DNA of 64,000 nt from Desulfosalsimonas propionicica (GTDB taxonomy: Bacteria > Desulfobacterota > Desulfobacteria > Desulfobacterales > Desulfosalsimonadaceae): assembly GCF_013761005.1 (NCBI RefSeq), contig NZ_JACDUS010000002.1, positions 186,001 through 250,000 of the forward strand, in the 5' to 3' direction. Each line of letters opens with the position of its first letter. The stretch's first letter is position 1. Both the position numbers and the translations under genes were made by a program. The notes beneath the pieces were generated by a model. The model was not told the origin of the DNA, made no database searches, and saw only the letters and a list, made by a program, of their open reading frames with translations. Below, one piece after another: positions 18,020-26,508 of this stretch.

Positions 18020-19771
18020 ATGAAGTCAATGGCAAGAGAATCAAACGCTGTACGTCAATGGTACCGCCAGGTGTTTGAAAAATCCGGGGCGGCTTCCATT
18101 ATCATCGAGCCGGACATGACCATTGCCATGGCAAATGTGGAATTTGAGAAATTAAGCGGGTTTGCCAGGGAAGAGATTGAGCACCGGATGAAATGGAGCC
18201 GGTTTATTGCCCCGGAAGACCTGGATAAAATGGTTTCTTATCATTACGGACGCAGGCGCCGGGAGTCTTTGGTTCCGGAGGAGTACGATTGCCGGGTGGT
18301 GGATCGTTCCGGGCAGGTGCGTGATATATGGATCAAGGTGGCTATGCTGCCGGATGGAAAACACTCCATTGCTTCTTTTATGGACATCACCGATCTCAAG
18401 ACCGCTCAGCGGGAACTTCAAAGAAGCCAGGCATCCTTAAACGGGGTCATTGAAGCTGCAGGGGGGCTGATTTACGCGGTTAGCAGATCATACCGGATTG
18501 TATTTTTAAACCGGAGCATGAAGGAAAAAATCGGCCATAACGCCACAGGAGAGATGTGCTATGCCATTTTTCACGGCCGGAATCGGCCATGTGCCAATTG
18601 TCCGGTTCATGCGGCATCAGGCGGCCATCCGGTAAGGCGGGAGATCCAAAGCGAGCTTGACGACCGGTGGTATTATGCCGTAACCCGGCAGGAGGTTGAT
18701 CCGGACAAAAGGGTTTTCACCGTTGAAACCCTGATGATCGATATCACCGAGCGAAAACAGGCCGAAGAGGCCCTTGCCGCCCAGGCCGACCATTTTCGGC
18801 AGGAAAACCGCAGCCTCAGAACCGGAATGAAGGAAAGGTTTCGCTTCGGGGCGATTATCGGCAAAAGCCCTGAAATGCAGGCTATTTATGAAAATATCGT
18901 GCATGCTGCGGCCAGCACTGCAAATGTAATCATATACGGAGAATCCGGCACCGGCAAGGAACTGGTCGCCCAGGAGATCCACAATGTGGGCAGCCGGGCA
19001 GAGGGGCCTTTTGTGGTGGTCAATTGCGGCGCAATTCCGGAAAATTTGCTTGAAAGCGAATTTTTCGGACACAAAAAAGGGGCTTTTACGGGTGCGGATC
19101 GCGACCGGGCGGGTCATTTGCAGCAGGCCCACGGCGGCACGCTGTTTCTGGATGAAATCGGAGAAATCTCCCCGGCCATGCAGGTTAAATTATTGCGCGT
19201 AATCGACGGAAAAGGTTTTTCTCCGGTTGGGGGAGGGGAGGTGCGAAAACCCGATATTCGAATCATTGCAGCCACAAATCGTGATTCTGAATTCCTGGTA
19301 CGGCAGGGGCGGATGCGGGAAGATTTTTTTTTCCGCATGCACGTGATCCCGGTTTACATGCCCCCGCTGCGGGACCGAAGGGAGGATCTTCCCCTGCTCG
19401 TGGATCATTTCCTAAATTTGTATGCCGGATCAGAAAATGGGCCCAAGCTTACCGGCGCCATGCTCGATGCCGTGTATGCCCATCACTGGCCGGGAAACGT
19501 CCGGGAGCTGCAGAATGTGATTCACAGATATGTCACCGTCAACCGGTTTGAGCTGCCCGGTGCGCCTGACCCCCAAAGGCCTGCTGAAGAGATGTTTCAG
19601 GTAATTCAGGATCAGCCGGCAAGTCTGAAAGACGCCCTTCTGGATGTGGAAAAAAAGCTGATTGTCTCCGCCCTGAAAAAGTATCGCTGGCGCAGATCCG
19701 ATACGGCCGCGGCTCTGGGAATCAATCGCCGCACGTTGTTTAAAAAAATTCAGCAGCATGGGATTAAGTAG
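18020..19771 (+). CDS. PAS-domain sigma-54-dependent activator
   Basis: This 583-residue cytoplasmic enhancer-binding protein has two PAS domains (about 15-135 and 145-260). The second has a C-Y-A-I-F-H-G-R-N-R-P-C-A-N-C-P cysteine cluster of the kind seen in redox- or metal-sensing PAS domains. The AAA+ domain carries Walker A G-E-S-G-T-G-K-E, the sigma-54 contact loop GAFTGA and G-N-V-R-E-L-Q. The C-terminus is a Fis-type helix-turn-helix. There is no receiver domain, so it senses a signal directly. The ATG at 18020 is my choice; the frame opens at a TTG 36 bases earlier and neither has a good ribosome site. The next gene has a -24/-12 promoter, so it is a likely target. Confidence 0.88.
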   Translation: MKSMARESNAVRQWYRQVFEKSGAASIIIEPDMTIAMANVEFEKLSGFAREEIEHRMKWSRFIAPEDLDKMVSYHYGRRRRESLVPEEYDCRVVDRSGQVRDIWIKVAMLPDGKHSIASFMDITDLKTAQRELQRSQASLNGVIEAAGGLIYAVSRSYRIVFLNRSMKEKIGHNATGEMCYAIFHGRNRPCANCPVHAASGGHPVRREIQSELDDRWYYAVTRQEVDPDKRVFTVETLMIDITERKQAEEALAAQADHFRQENRSLRTGMKERFRFGAIIGKSPEMQAIYENIVHAAASTANVIIYGESGTGKELVAQEIHNVGSRAEGPFVVVNCGAIPENLLESEFFGHKKGAFTGADRDRAGHLQQAHGGTLFLDEIGEISPAMQVKLLRVIDGKGFSPVGGGEVRKPDIRIIAATNRDSEFLVRQGRMREDFFFRMHVIPVYMPPLRDRREDLPLLVDHFLNLYAGSENGPKLTGAMLDAVYAHHWPGNVRELQNVIHRYVTVNRFELPGAPDPQRPAEEMFQVIQDQPASLKDALLDVEKKLIVSALKKYRWRRSDTAAALGINRRTLFKKIQQHGIK

Positions 19772-19776
19772 TCCGA

Positions 19777-19868
19777 TTTTGGGGTTGATTGGCCTCAAGT
19801 TGTTTTTAGTCATTAGAATCAAATAATTATTGTCATGATGTCTTTGTTTTTGGGGTTTTTTAACCCCA
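19777..19868 (+). promoter_or_regulatory. Candidate upstream activator sites: direct repeat TTTTGGGGTT
   Basis: TTTTGGGGTT occurs at 19777-19786 and again at 19848-19857. The second copy is part of a short dyad (GGGGTTTTTTAACCCC, 19852-19867) that might alternatively end the activator transcript. They lie about 175 and 105 bases upstream of the -24 box, a normal distance for enhancer sites of a sigma-54 activator. Activity is inferred. Confidence 0.35.
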
Positions 19869-19956
19869 GGGTGTTTTTCTGCAGTCGATATTCCGGATAG
19901 CCCTGCCTGTTGTTAATCCCTTTTTATTCTAAGCAGTTCCATTGATTTCGATGTAA

Positions 19957-19974
19957 ACGGCATGCTTCTTGCCG
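19957..19974 (+). promoter_or_regulatory. Sigma-54 (-24/-12) promoter
   Basis: ACGGCATGCTTCTTGCCG has GG at 19959-19960 and GC at 19971-19972, the exact GG-N10-GC spacing, with the common ATG and TTGC context. The expected start of transcription is near 19984, about 58 bases before the acyl-CoA ligase ATG at 20042. A sigma-54 activator gene lies directly upstream, which strengthens the call. Confidence 0.7.
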
Positions 19975-20041
19975 TGTTTGATGTGAATTGTGCATTTTCA
20001 ATTTCCAAAGCCAAAAATGAATCAAACAAGGAGATTTTGCC

Positions 20042-21643
20042 ATGACACCGGTGAATCACGATGTGCTTACCCCTGTCCAGTTCCTGGAACGAAGCGCTGT
20101 GGTGTATGCGGACAATGTTGCAGTGGTCCACGGAGAGACCCGCCGCACCTATGAACAGTTTTATAGCCGCGTGCGCGACCTTGCCGCGGCCCTGGCCGAT
20201 GCAGGTATTCAAAAGGGAGACAAGGTGGCTTTTATCAGCCCCAATATTCCGCCCATGCTTGAAGCCCACTTTGCCGTACCCATGATCGGGGCGGCTCTGG
20301 TCTGTGTCAATATCCGGCTTTCCCCAAAGGAAGTGGGCTATATTATCAATCACTCCGAATCCCGGATCGTTTTTGTGGATAATGAATTTGCCGACCGAAT
20401 CGAGCCGGTCAAGGAAGAATTGCCGCATGTCAAGCGCATCGTCAACATCTGTGACACAAGCGATGAGATGCCGCTTCCGGGAACGGATTATGAATCGTTT
20501 CTGGCATCAGGTGCGGGCAAACTGGCCCCGTTTTTGGTGGAAGACGAGCAGGAGGTGGCCACCATCAATTACACCAGCGGCACCACGGGCTCACCCAAGG
20601 GCGTGATGTACCACCACCGCGGAGCGTTTTTAAACGCCATGGGCGAGCTCATTGAATTCGGCTTAACCCCGGAATCCAACTACCTGTGGACCCTGCCCAT
20701 GTTTCACTGCAACGGGTGGTGTTTTCCATGGGCCGTGACCGCAGCCGGCGCCACCCATGTATGCCTTCGGAAAGTGGAGCCGGAAACCATTTACCACATG
20801 ATTGGTTCCGAGCAGATCACTCACTTGTGTGCCGCACCCACGGTCTTGATCGGGCTTTCAGCCCATGCCGAACAAAACAGCATCAAGCTGGACCATCACG
20901 TGGAGATTATGACCGCAGGCGCTCCCCCGGCCCCCCAGGTGATCCTGAACATGGAAAACGTGGGCGCCAACATCACCCAGACTTACGGTTTGACAGAAGT
21001 CTATGGCCCGCATTCCATCTGCAAGTGGCAGGACCGGTGGAAGTCCCTGGATCCTGAGGAGAAAGCCAGGATCAAGGCCAGGCAGGGAGTGCCTTACGTG
21101 CATGCCCTGCACATGAACGTGGTCGATCCTGAGACCATGACCTCGGTTCCCCGTGACGGCCAGACCATCGGCGAGATTGTCATGCGCGGCAACAACGTGA
21201 TGCTGGGTTATTACAAGGATCCCCGGGCCACCCGGGAGGCATTTGCCGGCGGCTGGTTTCACTCCGGGGACCTGGCGGTGATGCACCCGGACGGATACAT
21301 CCAGATCATGGACCGTAAAAAAGACATCATTATCAGCGGCGGAGAAAATATTTCCACAGTGGAGCTGGAAAACACCATTTATCAGCACCCGGCTGTAATG
21401 GAAGTGGCCGTGGTCTCAACCCCGGATCCCAAGTGGGGCGAGGTGCCCAAGGCTTATATCACCCCCCGTCCCGGTGCAGAACCCACAGCCGAAGACATTA
21501 TTGATTTCTGCAAGCAGAATCTGGCCCGATTTAAGGCGCCAAAGCACGTGGTGTTTGGGGAGTTGCCCAAAACCGCCACAGGTAAAATTCAGAAATACAA
21601 GCTGCGCGAAAAGGAGTGGAGCGATAGCCAAAAGGCCGGATGA
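20042..21643 (+). CDS. Acyl-CoA ligase (AMP-binding, medium/long-chain type)
   Basis: This 533-residue enzyme would activate a carboxylic acid to its CoA thioester through an acyl-adenylate. The P-loop-like motif T-S-G-T-T-G-S-P-K-G-V lies near residue 180, a Y-G-L-T-E-V motif near 320, D-R-K-K-D-I-I-I-S-G-G-E-N hinge near 425, and the catalytic lysine in K-T-A-T-G-K-I-Q near the end. Sequence style is that of medium- to long-chain fatty acid ligases (AlkK/LcfB-like); aromatic acids cannot be excluded. It has its own sigma-54 promoter and is probably under the PAS activator just upstream. A half repeat follows the stop. Confidence 0.87.
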   Translation: MTPVNHDVLTPVQFLERSAVVYADNVAVVHGETRRTYEQFYSRVRDLAAALADAGIQKGDKVAFISPNIPPMLEAHFAVPMIGAALVCVNIRLSPKEVGYIINHSESRIVFVDNEFADRIEPVKEELPHVKRIVNICDTSDEMPLPGTDYESFLASGAGKLAPFLVEDEQEVATINYTSGTTGSPKGVMYHHRGAFLNAMGELIEFGLTPESNYLWTLPMFHCNGWCFPWAVTAAGATHVCLRKVEPETIYHMIGSEQITHLCAAPTVLIGLSAHAEQNSIKLDHHVEIMTAGAPPAPQVILNMENVGANITQTYGLTEVYGPHSICKWQDRWKSLDPEEKARIKARQGVPYVHALHMNVVDPETMTSVPRDGQTIGEIVMRGNNVMLGYYKDPRATREAFAGGWFHSGDLAVMHPDGYIQIMDRKKDIIISGGENISTVELENTIYQHPAVMEVAVVSTPDPKWGEVPKAYITPRPGAEPTAEDIIDFCKQNLARFKAPKHVVFGELPKTATGKIQKYKLREKEWSDSQKAG

Positions 21644-21657
21644 TAATGCATCTGTAT

Positions 21658-21703
21658 CTGAGAAATTGCGTGTAACGCAGATATTGGACTTTACGGCGCC
21701 ATC
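21658..21703. repeat. Family 1 palindromic repeat, half copy
   Basis: This matches the second half of the plus-orientation copies at 29058-29181 and 55001-55124, ending GGACTTTACGGCGCCATC. The first half is missing. It lies between two convergent genes, and its end provides the TGA stop of the minus-strand gene at 21702. Confidence 0.7.
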
Positions 21704-24700
21704 AAAGCTGGTGGTAAACCACCCTGTCATCTGCCAGGCACTCCCGGGCCAGGTCGACTAAGTGGGCGTGATGGGTAAAAAAGATCACCTGGGTCTGCGC
21801 CGAGAGATCGGCAAGGATTTCCAGGGCGGCTGCGGCCCGGTCATTGTCGAATTTGATCAGGATGTCATCGACGATAAAGGGCATGGGGCTGGTTTTTTCC
21901 ATTGTCATTTCCAGACCCGCCAGACGCAGGGACAAATAAAGCTGGTCTGCCGTGCCGTCGCTCATGGCCCATACAGGGACCAGTTCGTGCTCTGCTCCCC
22001 GCACCCCGGTGATCACCGGGCGACCGGTGTCGTCAAATTCCGGACGCATGCCGGAAAACGCACCGCAGGTGATTTTTGCAAACAGCTCCGAGGCCCGAAA
22101 GAGCATGGGGTCCTGGTTTTTTTCCCTGAACCGGTCAATGGCCCGGTCCAGCACCCGGGTGGCAATTCTGACCCGGACATAATGGCGGGCATCGGGATCC
22201 AGGCGGCCCAGAATTTCCTGGCGCTTCTGGGCCAGTTCAGCGGCTTTTGCGCTGCCGTCCATTTTCGACATTTCATTTCCCAGGCTGCCGAGGGTCTCTG
22301 TAAGGCTGTCTTTCTGCTTTGTCAGCTCTGCAATTTTTTCATCATAGCGGATGATTTCCGGTTCAATGGTATCGGCATCCACGGCTCCGGCCGCAGCCGT
22401 AAATTGCTCCACCGTGGCCCCGCCGGAAAGTTCCAGGATTCTTTGTTCAAGGGATTGTAACTCGGTGTCGAGCTGTCTGCGCTTTTCGGATCGCTGCTCG
22501 GCTTCGGGCAGCTGCCTGTAATCCGTGCACCCGGCCTCCTCGCACATCCGCCCAAGTCGTGTCTGCAGGGATTGGGTATTTTTGCGGGCGGTTTCAAGGT
22601 TTTTTTTCTCTGCTGTCAGTTGTTTTTCAAGAGTGTTTTTCCGGGTGCTGTCCTCTCTGGCACGGGTCAGGCGGCCGTGGAGTTGCAGGACGATATCCTG
22701 GGCCGCACTGCCGGAAAGATCCGGGGCAACGGCATCTGTCAGGGCCGCGACCTTGGTGGAAAATGCCTCAGCATCCCGGTCTATGCCATGGATGCGCTTT
22801 TGAAGGGTTTCGGCGTTTTTGAGCTTTTCAAACAGGGTGCGCACATCCTCCATGACCGCTTCGGCTTCAGCCGGGCGGGAGTCCGGGGATAGGCCCAGAG
22901 AAGAAACCGCTGCCGCCCAGCTGGCGCGCCATTTTTCAAATTCCTTTTGTCCGGTTTCAAGCCGGTTTTTGGCCGCAGCCAGTTCTTTTTTTCTGGCCGC
23001 GGCTTCGGAGTCGATTTTTTCATGTTCGGCAGCGAGATTTTTCTCATCTTCAATGATCTTGCGGGCCTGAAATACGAGCCGGCTTAAGGAGACGCCGGAA
23101 AAATCGGTTTGTGGATCCAGTTTTTTGAGTTCTTCTGCCAGGGCGGCCCGGCGGGTTTCGGTCTGGTTTTCCAGATCCTGTGCTTTTGCGCAGACCTGCT
23201 CAAATTCGGACAAATCGCTTTTTAACACCACAAAATCCCGAATCCATCGCTCCATTTCCCTGGGCGTTTTCGGAGAGATACCGGTTTGCGCCCAGAGGTT
23301 TTCCCATTGAGCGCGAAGGTTTTCAATCTCTTCCTGTGCCTGTTTGCATGCCGCATCCAGTTCCGCCCGGCGGTTTTGTGCGGTCTGGTGGTCCGCAGCA
23401 AGCCTTGCATGCTCGGCCACCCGGTCAGCCTCCCGGCGCAGGCGATCTGCAAGTTCGTCTGCACCTTTTACATGGTATTCAAAGGCGTCAGCCAGAATGG
23501 TGCAGTTGTCTGAAAGGCCAAGGTATTCGGAAATCGCCTGCTCGTCGACGCGGCCGCCTTCAAGCCGGGTGCGGACAAGCTGCCAGCCCTGATCCCTTCG
23601 GGCCCGGGCGGTGGTCAAGTCAGACTCGGAGGGTACGGCCTGGGCCATTTGCCCGGCATTTATGCGGGTTTCGGTTTCCCGGAGCTGCTCATCTATCTGC
23701 TGGCGCTCCCTGGCCAGTTCCCGGGCGCGCGTTTTGCCCTGATCAAAGCTGTCTTCATAAACCTGGATGGTTTCTATTGCAGGGACCGGCAGTTTTTGCA
23801 GCTCCCCGGCGGTTTTGGCGGAAAGGCCCAGCTGCTGCAGCCGGTTTTCAAAAGCGGCCCTGCGGGCATCCATGCCGGCAAGATCCTGCTTGTTTTGTTT
23901 TTCCAGGGGTGCGTATTCCAGGGCTTCTGTGAGCACGGCCTCCAGGGTTGCTATGGATTGCGGGTCCCGGGGCTTGGAAAGCTGCTGTTTTTGTTCTTCA
24001 AGGTGCCGGATTTCCCGGGTTGTTTCCGGCAGGGTCTCTTTTGCACTTTCCATTCGGGTTGTGATCTGCTCATATTCAGAGGAAAGGCGCCGGATGGCCG
24101 CGGCCTGTTCCTTTTTGATGCGCAGTTGTTCGGCATCTTCAAGGCTTAACTCACCTGAGAGGTTGCGCAGGATTTCCCGGCATTCGCCCAGCAGGGCAGA
24201 GCGCCGGGTATCGAGGCCCACCCGGTCGGCTTCGGCCTTGTGCTGGCTGCCAAGCTGCTGGTAAAGATCTTCAATGAGTCCGGCGTTGTTGATAATTGTA
24301 TCATCTGGCAGGAGCCCGGCCATTTCCTTTTCAATGGCGGAAATGGCGGTTTCCGCGCGCTCGGCCTCCCTGCCGGCCATGTCGAGTTTAGACACAAGAT
24401 CCCGGCGGGTTTCGGCAAAATCGGCTGCCAGCACCGGGGTGTTTTCATATTGGGCCAGCAGGTCTGTGACTTCCTGCCGCCGGGCAATGACAGGCAGGGC
24501 TTGCCGGATTCTGTCCAAATGATGGCGCGCCTTTTGGTTTTCCCGCAGCTCGGCTTCAACTTTTTGGCGGTTTTCCCCGGCCTGCCGGTATTCCTTTTCA
24601 AGCTCTGTCCACCGGGAGCCGGGAAGCATGGTCTGCTGGAGCTGTTTTTCAATGTCTTTTAACTGCAATAACGCGGCATTGATGGCCGGGTTTTTTCCCG

Positions 24701-25232
24701 AAGGCTTAAACAGATTCTCGGCTTCGGCCTGAAGGGCATCACGGATTGATTTTAGCCGCACGATGCCGGAGCCGGCCGAAAATACGAGCTGGCCCAGATC
24801 CCCGCCCCCTGAGACAATCTGGCGGCCCCCGGCCACCAGATCATCATAGCCGATACCAAACATTGTGGCAAAAACATCTGCATCCACGTTGTTTAAAAAA
24901 CCGGCCAGAACGCTTTCCTCCACCACGGTCTGATCGTCTGCCCCCCGCAGGGTGTTGGTCCGGCCCTTGCGCCGGACAATATCGAGTCGCTGCCCGTTAT
25001 CCGCGCACAGTGTTGCGCCCACACGCATTTTGGCATAAGGGTGGATGAAGCTGTCGGCGCTTCGTTCGTCAATTCCGTAAAACAGTGCGCGCAAGGCCCG
25101 CAAGGCCGAGCTTTTGCCGGCTTCGTTGGGGCCGTAAACCAGGTGAAGGCCCCGGCCGCCGGCCTTGCTGAAATCAAGGCAGGTGTTTGTAAACGGGCCA
25201 AATGCGGTCAGGTGAAGGGCATCGATTTTCAT
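21702..25232 (-). CDS. SbcC/YhaN-type SMC-like ATPase
   Basis: This 1176-residue protein has a split ATP-binding cassette. Walker A G-P-N-E-A-G-K-S is at residues 34-41, a C-terminal signature-like M-S-D-G-T-A-D-Q lies near residue 1100, and Walker B F-I-V-D-D is nearby. Between them are two long coiled-coil arms of about 400 residues each. The YhaN class is the partner of Mre11-type nucleases in DNA end processing. I chose the ATG at 25232, which has GGAGAAAGATC before it and overlaps the nuclease gene by 4 bases. The pair probably makes one nuclease-ATPase complex. Confidence 0.85.
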   Translation of the reverse strand: MKIDALHLTAFGPFTNTCLDFSKAGGRGLHLVYGPNEAGKSSALRALRALFYGIDERSADSFIHPYAKMRVGATLCADNGQRLDIVRRKGRTNTLRGADDQTVVEESVLAGFLNNVDADVFATMFGIGYDDLVAGGRQIVSGGGDLGQLVFSAGSGIVRLKSIRDALQAEAENLFKPSGKNPAINAALLQLKDIEKQLQQTMLPGSRWTELEKEYRQAGENRQKVEAELRENQKARHHLDRIRQALPVIARRQEVTDLLAQYENTPVLAADFAETRRDLVSKLDMAGREAERAETAISAIEKEMAGLLPDDTIINNAGLIEDLYQQLGSQHKAEADRVGLDTRRSALLGECREILRNLSGELSLEDAEQLRIKKEQAAAIRRLSSEYEQITTRMESAKETLPETTREIRHLEEQKQQLSKPRDPQSIATLEAVLTEALEYAPLEKQNKQDLAGMDARRAAFENRLQQLGLSAKTAGELQKLPVPAIETIQVYEDSFDQGKTRARELARERQQIDEQLRETETRINAGQMAQAVPSESDLTTARARRDQGWQLVRTRLEGGRVDEQAISEYLGLSDNCTILADAFEYHVKGADELADRLRREADRVAEHARLAADHQTAQNRRAELDAACKQAQEEIENLRAQWENLWAQTGISPKTPREMERWIRDFVVLKSDLSEFEQVCAKAQDLENQTETRRAALAEELKKLDPQTDFSGVSLSRLVFQARKIIEDEKNLAAEHEKIDSEAAARKKELAAAKNRLETGQKEFEKWRASWAAAVSSLGLSPDSRPAEAEAVMEDVRTLFEKLKNAETLQKRIHGIDRDAEAFSTKVAALTDAVAPDLSGSAAQDIVLQLHGRLTRAREDSTRKNTLEKQLTAEKKNLETARKNTQSLQTRLGRMCEEAGCTDYRQLPEAEQRSEKRRQLDTELQSLEQRILELSGGATVEQFTAAAGAVDADTIEPEIIRYDEKIAELTKQKDSLTETLGSLGNEMSKMDGSAKAAELAQKRQEILGRLDPDARHYVRVRIATRVLDRAIDRFREKNQDPMLFRASELFAKITCGAFSGMRPEFDDTGRPVITGVRGAEHELVPVWAMSDGTADQLYLSLRLAGLEMTMEKTSPMPFIVDDILIKFDNDRAAAALEILADLSAQTQVIFFTHHAHLVDLARECLADDRVVYHQL

Positions 25233-26491
25233 GATCTTTCTCCTTTGCCCATCAGCCGGCCCACCAGTTCCGGCCGGATCTGGTCCAGAAGCTCCTTGAT
25301 CCAATCCGGATCATCGCATTTGATGCCGTCCGGGTCTTGTCTGAGCTCTATGGGCAGCTTGCGGCAGAAATCCGAAAGCTCGCTGCCAAGTGCTGTTCTG
25401 GCCTCTGGGTCGTGTGCCAGGTCCTCAAACAGGGATACAAGTTCTTCCATTGCCCCGCCTGAAGGCGGATGGTCAACATCTGCAGGAAGACGGCAGAAAA
25501 ACCGGACTTTTTCCACCCACACCCGGCCTGCGCCGGTTTCAATGGCCGCGGCCCGGATTTCGCCGGTCCAGCGTTCCGGGTCTGCGGCCAGTTCGCCGGC
25601 AGCCTTTGTTTCACCAATGATTTCCACCCGAACGGCCAGGGGCATGGCATTGTTTTCCGAAATCACGGTTTCCAGTTGGCCGGCAAACGCACTGATCACT
25701 TCACGGGCGTCGTGGCTGCCGCCCGCGTCAACAGAGATCAGGCACCAGCGCACCACGTCAGTGGGGGTAAAGGCAAGGTCAATATCCGTGCTGTCTGTTA
25801 CTGTCACCAGAACGCATCCTTTGGGGCCGGCCTCCCGGATATGCCGGCCCTGGGTGTTTCCGGGAAACACGATAAAGGGATCCCGGTTCAATACCTCGTG
25901 ATCGTGAACATGGCCCAGTGCCCAGTACTGATATCCTGTTTGCGCAAGCCGGGCCGGAGAGCAGGGGGCATAGGCTTCATGGCCCGGTCTGCCGGTGGCG
26001 CAGGTATGGAGCATGCCGATGTTAAACCGGCCGGGCAGGGATGCGGGATAGTCTGCGGACAGATCGTTTTTTTCCGCGGGTGCGGCAAAACTTCTTCCGT
26101 GGATGGCCACGGCCGGATCATCCATGGTTGCGGTTTCGGCCCGGTTGGCGGCAAACAGGGTAACGTTGTCGGGCATGCGCAGCGAGCGGGTGATGGTGCT
26201 TGCGGCATCGTGGTTTCCGGCTGTCACAAATACCCGAATACCGGCTTTTTGCAGGCGGACCATCTGGTTGATAAAATACAGGCCGGTGTTGTAATCCTTC
26301 CAGTCCCCGTCGTAGAGATCTCCGGAAATCAGAATAAAGGACACTTGCTGCCCGAGCGCGAGTTCCACCAGATTTTCAAAGGCCCTGCGGGTTGACAGCC
26401 GGAATTCCTCAACAGGGGCTCCGTCATAAGCCTCGAGCTTGTGCATGGGACTGTCAAGATGAATATCCGCAGCATGGATAAAGGTAAACAT
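25229..26491 (-). CDS. Mre11/SbcD/YhaO-type DNA repair nuclease
   Basis: This 420-residue calcineurin-like phosphoesterase has the metal-binding motif series F-I-H-A-A-D-I-H-L-D (near residue 4), G-D-L-Y-D-G, G-N-H-D and G-H-V-H-D, as expected for double-strand-break nucleases. The ATG at 26491 begins the family N-terminus; an earlier in-frame ATG would overlap the SulP gene. Its end overlaps the YhaN-type ATPase start by 4 bases. A SulP transporter gene ends 17 bases upstream, so all three may be in one transcript. Confidence 0.85.
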   Translation of the reverse strand: MFTFIHAADIHLDSPMHKLEAYDGAPVEEFRLSTRRAFENLVELALGQQVSFILISGDLYDGDWKDYNTGLYFINQMVRLQKAGIRVFVTAGNHDAASTITRSLRMPDNVTLFAANRAETATMDDPAVAIHGRSFAAPAEKNDLSADYPASLPGRFNIGMLHTCATGRPGHEAYAPCSPARLAQTGYQYWALGHVHDHEVLNRDPFIVFPGNTQGRHIREAGPKGCVLVTVTDSTDIDLAFTPTDVVRWCLISVDAGGSHDAREVISAFAGQLETVISENNAMPLAVRVEIIGETKAAGELAADPERWTGEIRAAAIETGAGRVWVEKVRFFCRLPADVDHPPSGGAMEELVSLFEDLAHDPEARTALGSELSDFCRKLPIELRQDPDGIKCDDPDWIKELLDQIRPELVGRLMGKGERS

Positions 26492-26508
26492 AAGCGGGTA
26501 ATTCCTTT

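Noticed and set aside
25469-26395. Plus-strand frame of 308 codons opposite the Mre11-type nuclease
   Set aside because: Antisense shadow; the nuclease motifs are on the other strand.
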